Shown here one piece after another: positions 35,060 through 46,974 of a stretch of 64,000 nt of DNA. A program made the translations under genes and the position numbers. This DNA is from Oegoconia quadripuncta. Its lineage: Eukaryota > Arthropoda > Insecta > Lepidoptera > Autostichidae. Position 1 is the first letter of the stretch, and each line of letters opens with the position of its first letter. Under the pieces are notes generated by a model, which saw only the letters and a program-made list of their open reading frames with translations, was not told the DNA's origin and did no database searches. The stretch covers positions 26,417,324-26,481,323 of the forward strand of contig OX438741.1 in assembly GCA_949316235.1 (NCBI GenBank). Reading direction: 5' to 3'.

Positions 35060-36870
35060 CTGGATATTTACACATATAGTTACACACATCAACAGCTTTA
35101 GGTACCTACTTCCCCATTGTTGTGGCACAGCTTTCTCTCACTAAAGGCCATCACGCGGATCCAAATCCAATGCGATTGGGGTATTCAGTGTGTGCAGCCA
35201 CCATCTTAGGTGATAATTATGCTGCTTTAAGTTGAAAACAATCAAGACCGACTTCACAAAGTACGGGATACATTCATATGAAAATGCCACTATTGGTCAC
35301 ACCCACTCAAGGTTTGACTGTGCCAAACGTTGCTATTCTTCGCTACTCAAAAGCGATATTTATTTCAAAAAGGAAATGAACAATATGCTCGGAATAAATT
35401 ATGCTTAAGAGTTTCACTCATGTAGCTTTTTGTAGGTCAGGGATCAAGGAAAAGTGCGCAGTTGGCTACATAGGTGTAACTATTATAATTTTATATATTT
35501 TTGATTACATATTTTTAATTTAATATGTACATATACATATAGTTGATTTTATTCAACTATGTTTGTTATGTTTCGGGGACATAGTTTACTCCTCTGTGCA
35601 CTTGAACGTCTTGTCTGCATGCTTTGTATTTGTATATTTTCCAAAGATTTCCTTTGGTCATTCCATATTTTTCATTATTCCATTCTGAACGCATCGAACT
35701 TATGTAAAAATACTTAACCTAAAAAAGGAATAAAAATATATAACAAAGAAACTTTCACACGCAACTTCATGTTAATAAAAATGTTTAGATACAAGATGAT
35801 TCCACAATCTAAGCATATCAACACAATATGGAGACGACGCAACAATTTCGGCAAACATGAAGTCTTGCCAACATTTTCCCTTTTACAATTCATCTCTATG
35901 AAAAAACTATTCATAACCCATAATTACAGTACATTACTTGTTACTGTTGTCAGAAAACTTGGCACACAACACAATGAAGGCATTGCACGTATACCATGGG
36001 GAAACGATCAATCAGTGAGTTCGGAACGGATATTGATACTGTGCATACTTAATGAGGCTTTTTGTGATGTCTGTATCGATATTTCATTACATAAATGTTA
36101 TAAATATGTGAAACGTAGAACCTTTATAAATTTCGTCCTATAGAAATGAAATCGTCTTATGGTATTTATTTTAAATAATAATATGCTTTTAACACTTTTC
36201 TAATAAAGAAGAAGTCTGCAGAAGAATGTATAGGTATAATGTGTGTTTCATATAAACCTCGTGTGAAGAAGGTTCTATACGATGAATATGGTATTTCTTT
36301 GCTGTATACCTGGATATAACATTGTAGTTGAAAAACATGTTCTCCTGTATATTCAAACTGGTTTTTACCATGTTATTTTAAAACCATTGACTTCTTCAAA
36401 GGGTTTCCTGTAATCTGTGAGAAAAAAACTATTTTCTGTTTATTTATTTTTTTTTCAAAATTTTGAACTCAGTTGTTTCGGAGATAAGGGGGAATGGTCA
36501 ATTTTGATCAATTGTCTTATAACTTCAAACTATGTATTTATTTTCAAATTATATGATCAATTATAGAATATATTAAGGGTTCTGGTTTGTCAGTATTCGA
36601 ATTGCTTGAAATAAGAATTTGTACATGAGACTATAATCTAGCCTTGAAATACTTAAAAAAATAGTTTACGATTCACTAGACACACATGTAAGGCGTTTCG
36701 AAGGGTTTTTGGTTTTGAAGGAAGTGTGGGTTATATGTATGTAGGTATATTTAGGATGCTATTCACAAAAGGGTCCAAAGGTTTTCGGTTAGGTTTCCTG
36801 ATTTGATCCGTTTATTTTGATCCTATCCTTCAATTAAATAATATATTTAATTGGATATTATATATAGATT
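35060..36870. other. Intergenic, nothing supported
   Basis: Includes a 124-codon open frame at 35769-36143 with no recognisable features; see rejected items. Confidence 0.45.
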
Positions 36871-36878
36871 CACGACCA

Positions 36879-37072
36879 TCATCGAATCCAACTCAGATGG
36901 GCAGGGTTCGGGAAACTGCGCAACGTCTTTTCGTACGTCTTAAAGCAATATATGTTACCAGTGATGACTCATGGCATTGAAACGTGGATCTCATAAGGAA
37001 GATCAATGTAACGCAACGAGCTATGGCGTTTCACTCCGAATCAGGAATGAAGAGATCCGTAGATAACTATTT
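36879..37072 (+). pseudogene. RTE-type reverse-transcriptase fragment
   Basis: From CGA at 36883 the frame reads RIQLRWAGFGKLRNVFS, then LPVMTHGIETWIS, and then a stop; it continues one frame over as KINVTQRAMAFHSESGMKRS. This matches the region after the FADD core of RTE-type enzymes (compare RRINNAWKSYW, LPVLTYGAQTWSL and CQRAMERS in 6153-8918). A deletion shortens the middle. Confidence 0.75.
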
Positions 37073-37329
37073 AACCGCCTCCGTGGTTCAATGTAAACAA
37101 CGTTGGGTTTACGATTCGGAGGTCGCGGGTTCGATCCCCAGCGGGGTGCATGTTTAAGTACTCGGTTTGGTTGGTGGTAGGGCATTTTAAATGTCCGCCT
37201 AGCTAGCTACCACCATCTTATCTAAATCTGCCACCAAGCACAATGTTAATAGGATTGTTGTGTTTTGGTTGTCAGAGATAAGATAGCCAGTCCCCCAAAT
37301 GTGTTGGGGTTTCCGGGTCAGTACCTCTA
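37073..37329 (+). mobile_element. SINE B, 3'-truncated
   Basis: Head AACCGCCTCCGTGGTTCAATG, B-box GCGGGTTCGATCCCC, body through GGGGTTTCCGGGTCAGTA, then sequence diverges. A SINE B tail at 38566-38655 lies on the other side of the transposon at 37364 and might be its missing end. Confidence 0.75.
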
Positions 37330-37363
37330 TTATGAGTTTTGGAACGATACTCGCTAGCGACTA

Positions 37364-38408
37364 TACAGGGCGTCCCACGGCTATGCCACATGGAGGGAAA
37401 GTACCTTGAATTTTGTAGATGGAACATTTTACTGAAAGAAGACATTATTTTAATTTAAAAAACAATTTAAAGTGCATTCATAGATTTTTAAATAAGTACA
37501 TGGTTGAACCGGGAATCGAACCCTTTATTTATAAAAAAAAAAATACCATGTAACTTTATCATACCGATCGAAAGGCTTCATCATAAGGATAATTTTTTGC
37601 TAAATAACATAGTGTCAGAAATAAAAGGAAGACCATGAATTTTAACATTTTTAATACAAAATTAATCAAATTTATCAAATGCTCAAAATGAGTCCCATCC
37701 TGTTCAATACAAAGTCGCACTCTTTTGATTATTTCGCTCCCTGTCGATTTTTTGATCATGTTGTGGTGGATATTTAGAATAATACGTCGAAGTTCAGTTT
37801 GTAGCTCGTGGACACTTTGACACTGGTTCTTGTAAAGTAAATTTTTTACATAACCCCATAAAAAAAATCTAACGGGGTTAGATCTGGGGATCTCGGCGGC
37901 CATTTTTTCGTCCATTTGTCCCGATCCAGGAAAGAAAATGTTCATTGAGATAGTCCTACTTACTAATTACGTATCTCTTTATCATTTTATCATGAACTTA
38001 AATTATAATAGGGAAATGATGCATACTTCTCGAGTGGGTAATTAGTATTAGTAATGATAATGTCAGTTGTATGTCCTTACGGCAATGTCAGCTTTTCATT
38101 TTTTTGAACAAAATTGAACATCTAATGTTAAAATTCATGGTCTTCCTTTTATTTCTGACAATATGTTATTTAGCAAAAAATAATCCTTATGATGAAGCCT
38201 TTCGATCGGTATGATAAAGTTACATGGTAATTTTTTTTTATAAATAAATGGTTCGATTCCCGGTTCAACCATGTACTTATTTAAAAATCTATGAATGCAG
38301 TTTAAATTGTTTTTTAAATTAAAATAATGTCTTCTTTCAGTAAAATGTTCCATCTACAAAATTCAAGGTACTTTCCCTCCATGTGGCATAGCCGTGGGAC
38401 GCCCTGTA
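37364..38408. mobile_element. Tc1/mariner-like element, 1045 bp, with ~284-bp inverted repeats (copy 2)
   Basis: Same ends as copy 1 (TACAGGGCGTCCC...), flanked by TA (37362-37363, 38409-38410). Nearly identical to copy 1 outside a ~197-bp segment that it lacks; the missing segment in copy 1 is bounded by AGTAAT repeats (24808-24813, 25005-25010). Same orientation as copy 1, 13 kb away. Confidence 0.85.
37695..37945 (-). pseudogene. Transposase C-terminal remnant, Tc1/mariner superfamily (copy 2)
   Basis: WPPRSPDLTPLDFF is encoded on the minus strand at 37861-37902, one frame away from the FFLWGYVKNLLYKN continuation; the eight-T run again breaks the frame. Downstream, SEIIKRVRLCIEQDGTHFEHL is intact in the second frame, the normal C-terminus of such transposases. 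The N-terminal DNA-binding region and the first two catalytic acidic residues are absent, so this is an internal-deletion derivative. Confidence 0.8.
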
Positions 38409-38565
38409 TATAGTAATTCATTTATGTATGAAATTATGTACAGCGCCTCTAGCGGTTACTACTCTGAACTAAAATGGCATTATGAGTTGTCATTTGTCAC
38501 TACTCTATTGCCGTTATAGTTAACTGTACTACTTGCGGTCACAGTTTACATATAATTTGGCATAA

Positions 38566-38655
38566 GTACGCTTCCACCTTCAACCTCATCTTCACTTAAC
38601 ATCAGGTGTGATTGAGGTCACGTACCAACCCGTTGTGCATAAAAAAGAAAAAAAA
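38566..38655 (+). mobile_element. SINE B tail
   Basis: ACGCTTCCACCTTCAACCTC, CACTTAACATCAGGTGTGAT and GTTGTGCATAAAAAAG. Confidence 0.65.
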
Positions 38656-38754
38656 AGTATTTAAAAACCAAAAAAACCCGACAGCATATTTAGTATTTTG
38701 CGGACGCATGTTGGATGTTTTACCATAAAATGTATCCTGTAACACTCCGGGTAT

Positions 38755-38945
38755 CAAGACGAATCTAACGACACCATTTAGAGTGGAGACTACAAATCGG
38801 CAAGCGCAGCGTAGGACATCGTCCACTCACAAGGTGGACATGATGATGAAAGTGGCGGAAAGCTGTTGGATGCAGGCCGGTCGCTCTATGGACGAGGCCT
38901 ATGTTCAGCAGGAGACGTCCTGTGGCTATTATGATGTTATATAAA
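38755..38945 (+). pseudogene. RTE-type ORF C-terminus, decayed
   Basis: The frame includes ESCWMQAGRSMDEAYVQQ, similar to the end of RTE-type ORFs. Sister fragment at 32785-32945. Confidence 0.55.
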
Positions 38946-38994
38946 CTGCCCCATAAAATATTGAAACATTGTAATTTTTTGAGCACTTATATCA

Positions 38995-39062
38995 AATTAA
39001 CTAGTCCCTAACTAGGCAAAGTTTGTACTGTGGATATTAGGTAATGGATAAATATACATATA
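38995..39062 (-). mobile_element. SINE C tail fragment
   Basis: ACTAGTCCCTAACTAGGCAAAGTTTGTACTGTGG-type tail (in pieces) as at 45580 and 61840. Confidence 0.5.
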
Positions 39063-39069
39063 TATTTAC

Positions 39070-39965
39070 AGAAACATACGTGAGTAACCTGTAGTTTATA
39101 AAATGAAAAAAATAAAGTACGTAAATGTTAATAAACTATTTTCGTTAAGAACCACGTCGCAAATTGAATTCTTACACAAATACACAGTCAGAATTGGCCA
39201 AATACCCGACACGGCATGTGTTACGACTTAGGAGCAAATCTCTTTCGAATGAGCAAAAGTACCTAATTCACAAGTATAAAAATGTAAATCTGCCATAAAT
39301 TTCCCTCACATACCTACATCCAAGTTCTAGCAACACACGTAGCTACAAAGCGAAATAAAATGTTTACGTGGGTATATATCCGCTCAAATTTAAAAAGCAA
39401 ACGACATCAGCAAGCTCGCACAGAATGTTCCGTTTCTTTGTAGGTAACAAATCCTGTCATGCGACAGCCCTCTTTGTACTCACACACACGACCACACGAC
39501 CTAGGTCCAGCTCCACATGTTGGGTTTTCGACAGAGACGTAATTTCGCTAAGCCATAGGTAGCGGTCAGGAGTGACCTAAATAAATATCAGTTCGTGTTC
39601 AAATAACTCCCCAGCGACGGAGAGATGAGAACACAACAGCAGGTGTTGCCAGATACAATAATTATACCTAGTCGCGGAAACTTATCTGACAGACGGTTTT
39701 ATTTGTCTGATTTCAGAGAAAAACACCGCTGGATTTAATAGTTGTTACCTACTTACATTTTATTCTTATCGTAAAAGGGCCAAGTGCGTGTCCAACCAGA
39801 GTAGTAAGGTTATGTATGTCATTTTTTGATTTAAATCACTTTGGGAGTTTCTATGAACTTTTTATAAACGCAACTACATTGCTGTCTTAGGCTGGTCGAC
39901 TACGTAAATTAGTAGAGTCTACTTAGCTGTCATAATTAACTTTTCAATCACGATACGATTGAAAA
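39070..39965. other. Intergenic, one repeat scrap
   Basis: GGGCCAAGTGCGTGT at 39778 begins the repeat also seen at 27338. Otherwise nothing supported. Confidence 0.45.
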
Positions 39966-40060
39966 ATATCATAAATGATGAGACAATGGCAGTAAAAAAA
40001 TTTCACCCCAACTGTATACTAAAGTGGCTTACAAATTTTTTTAAAGACTAAACTTCTTAA

Positions 40061-40381
40061 CTCCGCGTTCTCCCACATCATGACAACGCTTCTTCACACA
40101 CGGCCAACAAAAGAAAGTCATTTTTAGCTTCCGAAAAAGTACAACTCGTAACCCATCCTGTACATAGCCCCGACCTAGCACCCTGTGATTTCGGTATTTT
40201 CCCCAAAATCAAAGATTTGATGACAGGTTTCACTTTTATCAAGTCCGCAGAGGCAGTGATAGCGTTCAATTAGCACATAGAAAAAGCGCCTTCAGATCCG
40301 TGGTCCTTCTGTTTTAAAAAATGGTTCGATCGCATGAAAAAAAGTTTAAAATGTAAAGGAGAGTATTTTGAAACGCAATAA
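40061..40381 (+). pseudogene. mariner transposase, C-terminal third, DD34D
   Basis: The frame reads VLPHHDNASSHTANKRKSF, then LASEKVQLVTHP, HSPDLAPCDF and FPKIKDLM, and later CFKKWFDRMKKSLKCKGEYF before a TAA at 40379-40381. The Asp of HDNAS and the Asp of APCDF are separated by 34 residues, as in DD34D mariner transposases. A TAG at 40271-40273 interrupts the frame, and the region upstream of 40061 hits a stop at once, so the DNA-binding domain and first catalytic Asp are gone. Sequence after the stop up to about 40450 (TTAGTGTGACCTATGTA) may hold the terminal repeat. Confidence 0.9.
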
Positions 40382-40494
40382 ACATAATATTTTGCTTATA
40401 ACATGTTGTTTTTTTAAGTTACGCAAAATTTTTAGTGTGACCTATGTATCACATCAATAGTCTTTAAGAGTCCATTACTGCTTCACACCGGAAG

Positions 40495-40690
40495 GATCCC
40501 TAATTGCCACGCTTATAAAGGCGGATTGGCGATTGCAGATTTTTTGTGGGAGTTGCGGACCAATGACGTTGCTGCCCACACTACTCTATTAAGCTTTATC
40601 TTTCACGTCTTTCACGACACTCAGTAGAAGAGAGGGTTGGTCCTATTCTACTCTGGCGGGAACAGCACGGCCGTTTATACGGCACTTAAC
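40495..40690 (+). repeat. Dispersed repeat F
   Basis: GCGGATTGGCGATTGCAGAT, GTAGAAGAGAGGGTTGGTCC and GGCGGGAACAGCACGGC recur in order at 46975-47160 (GGCTGATTGGTGATCGCAGAT, GTAGAAGACCGGTTGGTTAC, GCTGGAAACGACACGGC). Class unknown. Confidence 0.6.
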
Positions 40691-41394
40691 AAATATGTAA
40701 CTATAGCAAATTTCAGTTTGATAGCACTAATATTTTGCGAATAAAATAGCTCAAAAGACAGATAGACGTGGTAACATTGTAAAGGTTAACTTTTATACCG
40801 CGTTTACATAAATTTGTGTGAAGGTAAAATACATCCTTTTGATGTAAATTTGAACGTTGTAGAGAAATTTTGCGCTTGTAATATATGTAATTACAGAGTT
40901 GATATTGCACTCAAGTTACTTTTCTTCACTTTACTGTCAAAAGCACACGTAAATAAAGTTTATCTTAACGTGTCTTACTATATATCATATACTGGTATCG
41001 AATCTGGGACCTTTGCGCTAAGGCCGAGGTGCTTGAAAATTTAATTCGTCAGATAGAGAAAATCAGAGATTTATACAATACAGGTCCACTCAGCTACCGT
41101 CGGAAATGCTTGAATAATTTATTTTGTATGACTGTTGTTTACTATATTAGATCCTTTTTGAAACAATAACTGTCAGCGTATATATACAAATGCTTTTACG
41201 TGCAATTTATTGTCTTAGCAGCTAAGTTTACTTATTTAGTTTAGCACCGCTGCTAATCTGTTCACACGGTGTACATACGAAATTCAATAAATATTTATAA
41301 TTCAGTGTTTTGGATATGTTGTTTTACGTAGACTGGTCTTTTGTTTAGAGCATTGCTTTGAGACCTTGATATTTATGTATATCTCTCTCTTATA

Positions 41395-41540
41395 TTTAAG
41401 AGCTATGCTCGTGTCGGTGGAGTCCTTCCATACTTTTCTACATTCCGCCTTTTCTTTGACTTCCTGATACGACACGGCATTTACTTTTTCTTTCACTTGT
41501 ACCATGTATGTTCTTCTAGGCCTTCTTCTCTTCATCTACC
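41395..41540 (-). pseudogene. RTE-type ORF C-terminal scrap
   Basis: The minus frame reads MKRRRPRRTYMVQVKEKV, then SYQEVKEKAECRKVWKDS and TSIALK, matching the basic GRPRK.W...(S)Y.E.K..A.DR..W pattern at the end of LINE polyproteins. Confidence 0.6.
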
Positions 41541-42134
41541 CCTCCACTTTTCCTTAAATGATATTCTTGATAAAGTTGTCGTGTCGTATCAGATGACACA
41601 ACATCTTTCCCTTTCTGTTTTCAATTTTATGTATCAAAATACAAAAATGAAATAGGGGACAAGATAATGCGTGTTCTTACATTTATGGCGTTTTATTTGT
41701 AAAAAATACAAAAAATGTACTCAATTCTAAATCTGGTTTAAGCGACAAAATTGTTTGTATTCAATTTGTTTCTTAAACATATGTTTCCTACGTAATTTCG
41801 AAAGTCATTTGATCGATTTTTATTTCATCGAACCTCCAATAGATGCCTTATTAAATGCTTTGTTGAAAAGCATTAAATACCCGACGTATTTAATTAATCA
41901 AAAAACCTATTACCGAAGCTCATTTCAGCGACAAAACATATGACCGACATGTTATTTAGTCGATGTAACATTCACCGAAAATTAAGTATTTGTATTTATG
42001 TATCTAAACACAAAAACCTATGGTGGGGTTATTTTCCAGAATAAACAACTAAAAAAGAAATGGTAGTTTTTATCAATAAACTGAAATTATCCATGATAAA
42101 TGTAATTTAAGTTACTTATGTATTATTTATAATT

Positions 42135-42265
42135 AGCTTTTAGGCTTTACGAGTGCACGCCTGAGCGACTTTTTTGATTTATACTGTATTTATAAAGAAA
42201 TCTTAATTCATTCAATGAGGCCGCCACTGGACAGAATAAACCCTTTGAAGCACCTCCTATTTATG
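42135..42265 (+). repeat. Dispersed repeat G
   Basis: ACTGTATTTATAAAGAAATC, CAATGAGGCCGCCACTGGAC and AATAAACCCT recur at 46705-46835. Confidence 0.65.
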
Positions 42266-42269
42266 TACG

Positions 42270-44110
42270 ATTTTGTACTTGCACCAGAGGTTGTACACGG
42301 TGCTGTGGTTTCTTTCATAAAGTCGGTAACAAAATTTGATGATCAGATTCAATCAGCAAATTATAATTTCCCTTTCTTTCCTTCCATTTACAACAAAAGT
42401 TGATGAATCACATTGTTTGTTTATGATTTGGAGCTTTCTATTAGAATGTAGGTACTCGTAGCTAGTTGTATATGAGGGAAACCATTACACGACATGTTTA
42501 TTTCAACTTAAATGTCATCGATTTTGAAGCCACTAAGCCGCTTATTCAATGTTTTGTGACGTATGTTCGTCGTTTACGAAATGTTGAAATATCAACGTAT
42601 ACCTACCATAGTTTGAATAAATTAATAGACTAATACCATGAAGTAAGTATCATAAATTATTAAATGTGGACTTCTCGAAGCGAACGTTTCAGTCATGAAC
42701 ATTAGGTATAATTTAAGAGCATTTATAAATAATAGGACGGAGGAAAAGTCCTGATATTTTGAATGGATGCGGTTGTAGGTAATCAAATCTCTTTGGTTGT
42801 AGGTACTGTTTGTAAACATATATCTGGCTGGTTTTAATTTTTGTAAGTGGCATTCTGGAAGTTATAAAAATAAAATTCAATTTTTTTCCTAATTAGTTGG
42901 CTGTATGAGAAAAGCAATGAGGAAATTCGACACATTATGAAGTATTATTACGAATAACTTCTATATTAAAAGTAAATTTTGAACACAAGCTTCTAATGTT
43001 CCATCATGAGACAATGATCATTGTACAATATTCTAGTGTTCACAAGGACAAGTAACAATACCATAAGCCCAAACTCATGGGGTTGTGTTGTGTTCCTTTG
43101 GCTCCATCTTTAAACCCTCGATACTATGATCTATACTTGTCAAGATAAATCAAATAGGTTCAAAATTTATGCTTTGATTTATTACAGAGTTCCAATAGCT
43201 AGTTCTGGCTTCATCATCAAACAGGAGTAAAATAAATTGAAGGTTCATCATCAGATATCAGAATAGTTAGCACATAGTTGGTTCAAGCGTTTTCAGTCTA
43301 GATTAATCACCTGGGTTACAGATGAAGTCGATGTCATATGTGAAAAAGTGGAGCAACACCAACATATCACTAGATTTGTCGTTGCAGATGAACTGATCAA
43401 AAAACGTCACATTGGTATATGTTATAATTTATGGTTGTAATTGAATTATAATATAACAAGGAATAAAACATGGAACTTAAATGTAAACTTGATTAAACGT
43501 TAAAAAATGTCTTGAATTTGTAAACAGGAAATTTAATTTGCCTGATTACGAACAACTTTCCCCAAGGAACCATAGTCAAATTCGATCAAAAATGTACCAT
43601 GTAGTTATACTATATTTAATGGCAAATATTTGTTTTCAATCGTCACGTAATTCTACAATTCATAAAGCTTTAACTCTATGGACACTGTGCCGTGGTATCA
43701 TATCTAGAGCATACCCGGGCCGGTTTGAAGTTTGTTCATGGCTGTTATATTTTTCTGCATAACAGTTATTGTCTCGCATTGTAATTCTAACTTTGTGGTA
43801 GAGTGTATAAGGATGGATACTCGTAGATAGAAAAACTTTATTTGCATAATGCAGAGACACTAAAATACTTGACCGCACAGTTATTTTGCTTAGTGTTTAC
43901 GAAGTGTGGCATTATTTCACAAGAAAATTTAAAAAACAAACAGATTGCTGGCAGCTACCACTATCACCGTATTAGTATTGCGATATAGAGAGGTAATACG
44001 GTCAGTCTCCTACGTACGGTGTCCCCACGGCACCGCACCGGTTTAGACGATTTTTTAAATTTATATAGTTTAGTTTGTAAAATATTTTTTGTAATTTTTA
44101 CAATACTGTA
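42270..44110. other. Intergenic, one fold-back arm
   Basis: GATTACGAACAACTTTCCCCAAGG at 43544-43567 resembles one arm of the hairpin at 1737. Nothing else supported. Confidence 0.45.
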
Positions 44111-44112
44111 TA

Positions 44113-44528
44113 TTAGGTCCTTACCTATGAAATTGGCGTTTTCTATGAAAAATTTCATTAAGACTGTTTTCTCCATACAAACATTTTTGAAATTTGAACG
44201 GCAAATCTTAATTTACCTAAACTTTGTGTGTATTATCGGATAACGTTACGTTAAGTATAAGTAGTGTTCATTTTTAAAAGTAACCGCTTTATAAAAGTTT
44301 ATGCGAATCTAAGAAATAATATGGGAAGGTCATGAAAAGAGCTGTGTTCAAGTTTTTTTTATTATGTGATTTAACTCAGACATTAAAAAATATTTTATGT
44401 GAAAACTTCAAAATATATTCCATTTTCCAAATAAAAAACAAATTTGGAAATAGCTATAGAATCGTAGGAGTTGGTACATTACGATTAACGAAGAAAAAAA
44501 ATCTCCAATTTCATAGGTATAGATCTAA
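44113..44528 (-). mobile_element. MITE, 416 bp, TTAGGTC-type inverted ends (copy 2)
   Basis: TTAGGTCCTTACCTATGAAATTGG at the left and CCAATTTCATAGGTATAGATCTAA at the right, flanked by TA (44111-44112, 44529-44530). Along its length it is the reverse complement of 4178-4601. Confidence 0.85.
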
Positions 44529-45555
44529 TACTTATGTCGTTAGTTACACTTGGATCAATGCTTATATATTTTTTTTGCTACATAAAAGTCAAAAAAAATT
44601 ACCGAAGTACAGCGGTTATACCACTTATGACATGTTGTATGTGTATCTGTATCACAAATGGACCATCGGTCATATTTATAACTTCATCTATTACGCACCT
44701 AGGTATGTGTTCACACAGACTCACAAAACATGTTCCAGCATGAGTCGCACAGACGGAATTTTAGATGACCTAACCGCATTTAGGAAAATTCTGTGTGTGT
44801 CCTGATATCAGAACTTAGATTTGTGATTCTATTAGTTATGTAAATAATTTCTACAACCACGTGTATGTTAAGAGAGTACTTCCTAAAATTCGCTTTATTT
44901 TCAATAGAGATTTATTCGATATAATTTTAATGGGTGTCGGAATTTTGTCACACGATCCGTTTCACTTTCATAGTGCATAGAAAGAAATCAATGTTACTTT
45001 GTATTCTTACAAAACTATTATCCTCATGCATTTAAAAATGTCCATTCTTTATTTGAAAAGCCCCCTCACATCGACACAACGGGTGATCGGTAGACTAGTA
45101 GTTACCTCGGATAAAGGATAAGCCAGGTATCCAACGAGGAAACGCTGCCAGTATTCTGGGCAACCTCACAAAGGAGGAGAATCGTTAGCGTTTTGTATTA
45201 GGGTTCCTCTTTGCTAACCTTTTTTTTTACGTAATTTTATTAAACGTAAACATCTACTACTTTTGTAAGATTAAATAGACAAGTTATGTATTGCACATAA
45301 CATATTATACCTATAAGAACAACAACTATACGACAACTATAAGAACAACAACAACTATAAGGACAACTCAAAAATATATCAACAAAAACCCCGATAAAAA
45401 AATTTAAAAGAGAAAATAGAGTTCTAGAATTCTATTAATTCTGTTGTGTCGCAGACTTTTAATCAACAACCAAAATAAGGTTACTTAAATCGTTTTAATG
45501 ACTCCTGCTGAAATAAGGCTATATTTATGTATAACTTAAATATATTTTTATATTT

Positions 45556-45790
45556 TTTCGACACTTACACCAATCATCTAGTCCCAAACTAAGCAAAGCT
45601 TGTACTATGGAAACTAGATAACGGATGGGTGATAAATGAATGAATAAATGAAGGAATAATAAATGACATGGATGACTGGGGAATAAATGTTCTTATTTAT
45701 CACACAAACATTTACCCGTCGCGGGATTCGAACCCGGAATCGTTGGTTTCGCTGATAGGTTCACTATCCACTACACCAATCGGTCGACAT
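45556..45790 (-). mobile_element. SINE C, near full length
   Basis: The minus-strand head reads CCGATTGGTGTAGTGGATAG with B box GGGTTCGAATCCCG. The tail (AAGCTTTGCTTAGTTTGGG, ACTAGATGATTGG) matches 61670-61903. The middle has an ATGAATGAATAAATGAAGG-type AT-rich insertion. Confidence 0.75.
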
Positions 45791-45879
45791 CAAGTCACAC
45801 ACAATGCTAGAGTTTGTTTTTATATTTTCACTTGACTTTTTCCCGTAGTGACTCTTACTATGTGACAGAGAGGATTATA

Positions 45880-45945
45880 GAGGGATTTGCACGGTAGCCA
45901 GGCGCGACTCGAGTGAGAAAGAAACGAGGACGCGTCATAGAGCAT
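45880..45945. repeat. Scrap of the fold-back element
   Basis: GGCGCGACTCGAGTGAGAAAG and GGACGCGTCATAG resemble the inner arm of the element at 11367-11724. Confidence 0.45.
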
Positions 45946-46566
45946 AAATATGAAATAAAAAAATACGTATAACGTCGTCGAGATAACCATGTGACCTCGA
46001 ACCAATGTGTCAAGTTGTGCTACAAAAATTTTCCGAAGCTTACAATTTCAACTTTCTCCTTCCTCTGCCTGTGTGGTCAACCAATGTTATTTTATTTCTA
46101 ACTCTACCAAACGAAACATTAATATGTGATATTGCTCTGATCTGCACTCGAAAAGCCGTAAAGCTAATTATAAATAATACATATGTATTAATTACGGTTA
46201 TTTTCGAGAATTTAGAATAAGAATCGTTTATTTGTCCCAGTTAGCGACACACACTAATACAATATAAACGTGAAAATACCATGAACACAAAGCATATAGT
46301 GAGTAAAAAAGATTTACTTCTATCTCATACGGCAATTTACAGAAATAAAAAATAATGTGTCACTAATATAGACTAAGGTACTTAGAATTAATTTTCGGTG
46401 TCGCAAAGTGGTATCAAAGTAGGTCTCCATCTCAGCATAAGTTGCAGTTTAGAAGTAGACTACAACACAGCCTAAGGTGAAAACACATTTCAATTTATTG
46501 ATAAAACGGCTATCTTTTTTTATAATCGTGCATTCTGGAATTAATCCACATCAAAGCTATTTCAAC

Positions 46567-46682
46567 ATCATCATCATCATCTCAGCCCGTAAACATCCCA
46601 CTACAGGGATATAGGCCTTTCCTCATATAATGAGGGAGAATATGGGCCATAGTCCACCACGCTGGCCCAATGCGAGTTGCCA
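46567..46682 (-). mobile_element. SINE D tail fragment
   Basis: Minus strand: GGGCCAGCGTGGTGGACTATG, CTCATTATATGAGGAAAGGC and CTGTAGTGGGATGTTTACGG, as in 16471-16782. Confidence 0.7.
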
Positions 46683-46704
46683 AAGCTATTTGTGTATTAT
46701 TTAT

Positions 46705-46835
46705 ACTTGCGTTTTAGACTTCTCGAGTGCAGGTGAGAGGGATTTTTTGATTATTTCTGTATTTAAAAAGAAATTTTAATTTATACAATGAGGGCGCCAC
46801 TGGACGCAATAAACCCTCTTAATCCCCACTTGTTT
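46705..46835 (+). repeat. Dispersed repeat G, second copy
   Basis: CTCGAGTGCAGGTGAGAGGG, TCTGTATTTAAAAAGAAAT and CAATGAGGGCGCCACTGGAC; compare 42135-42265. Confidence 0.65.
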
Positions 46836-46974
46836 GTAAAATTGTTAAAATGACCTGTAACTTCTATGGTTTTTGCTTTCGTAGTTGGTATTTTATACCA
46901 AATTAATTATACACACATTATGTTAAATGACTAATGAAAACTATTAAAGACTAACGCTACCTCTTGTCGTTCCA

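Noticed and set aside
35769..36143. 124-codon open frame
   Set aside because: No motif, no splice context, low-complexity AT-rich codons.
44332..44805. 157-codon open frame
   Set aside because: It starts inside the MITE and runs out into flanking DNA; composition is that of AT-rich random sequence.
45721..45790. tRNA gene candidate (minus strand)
   Set aside because: The A and B boxes belong to a SINE C head; a SINE body and tail follow and no acceptor stem pairs.
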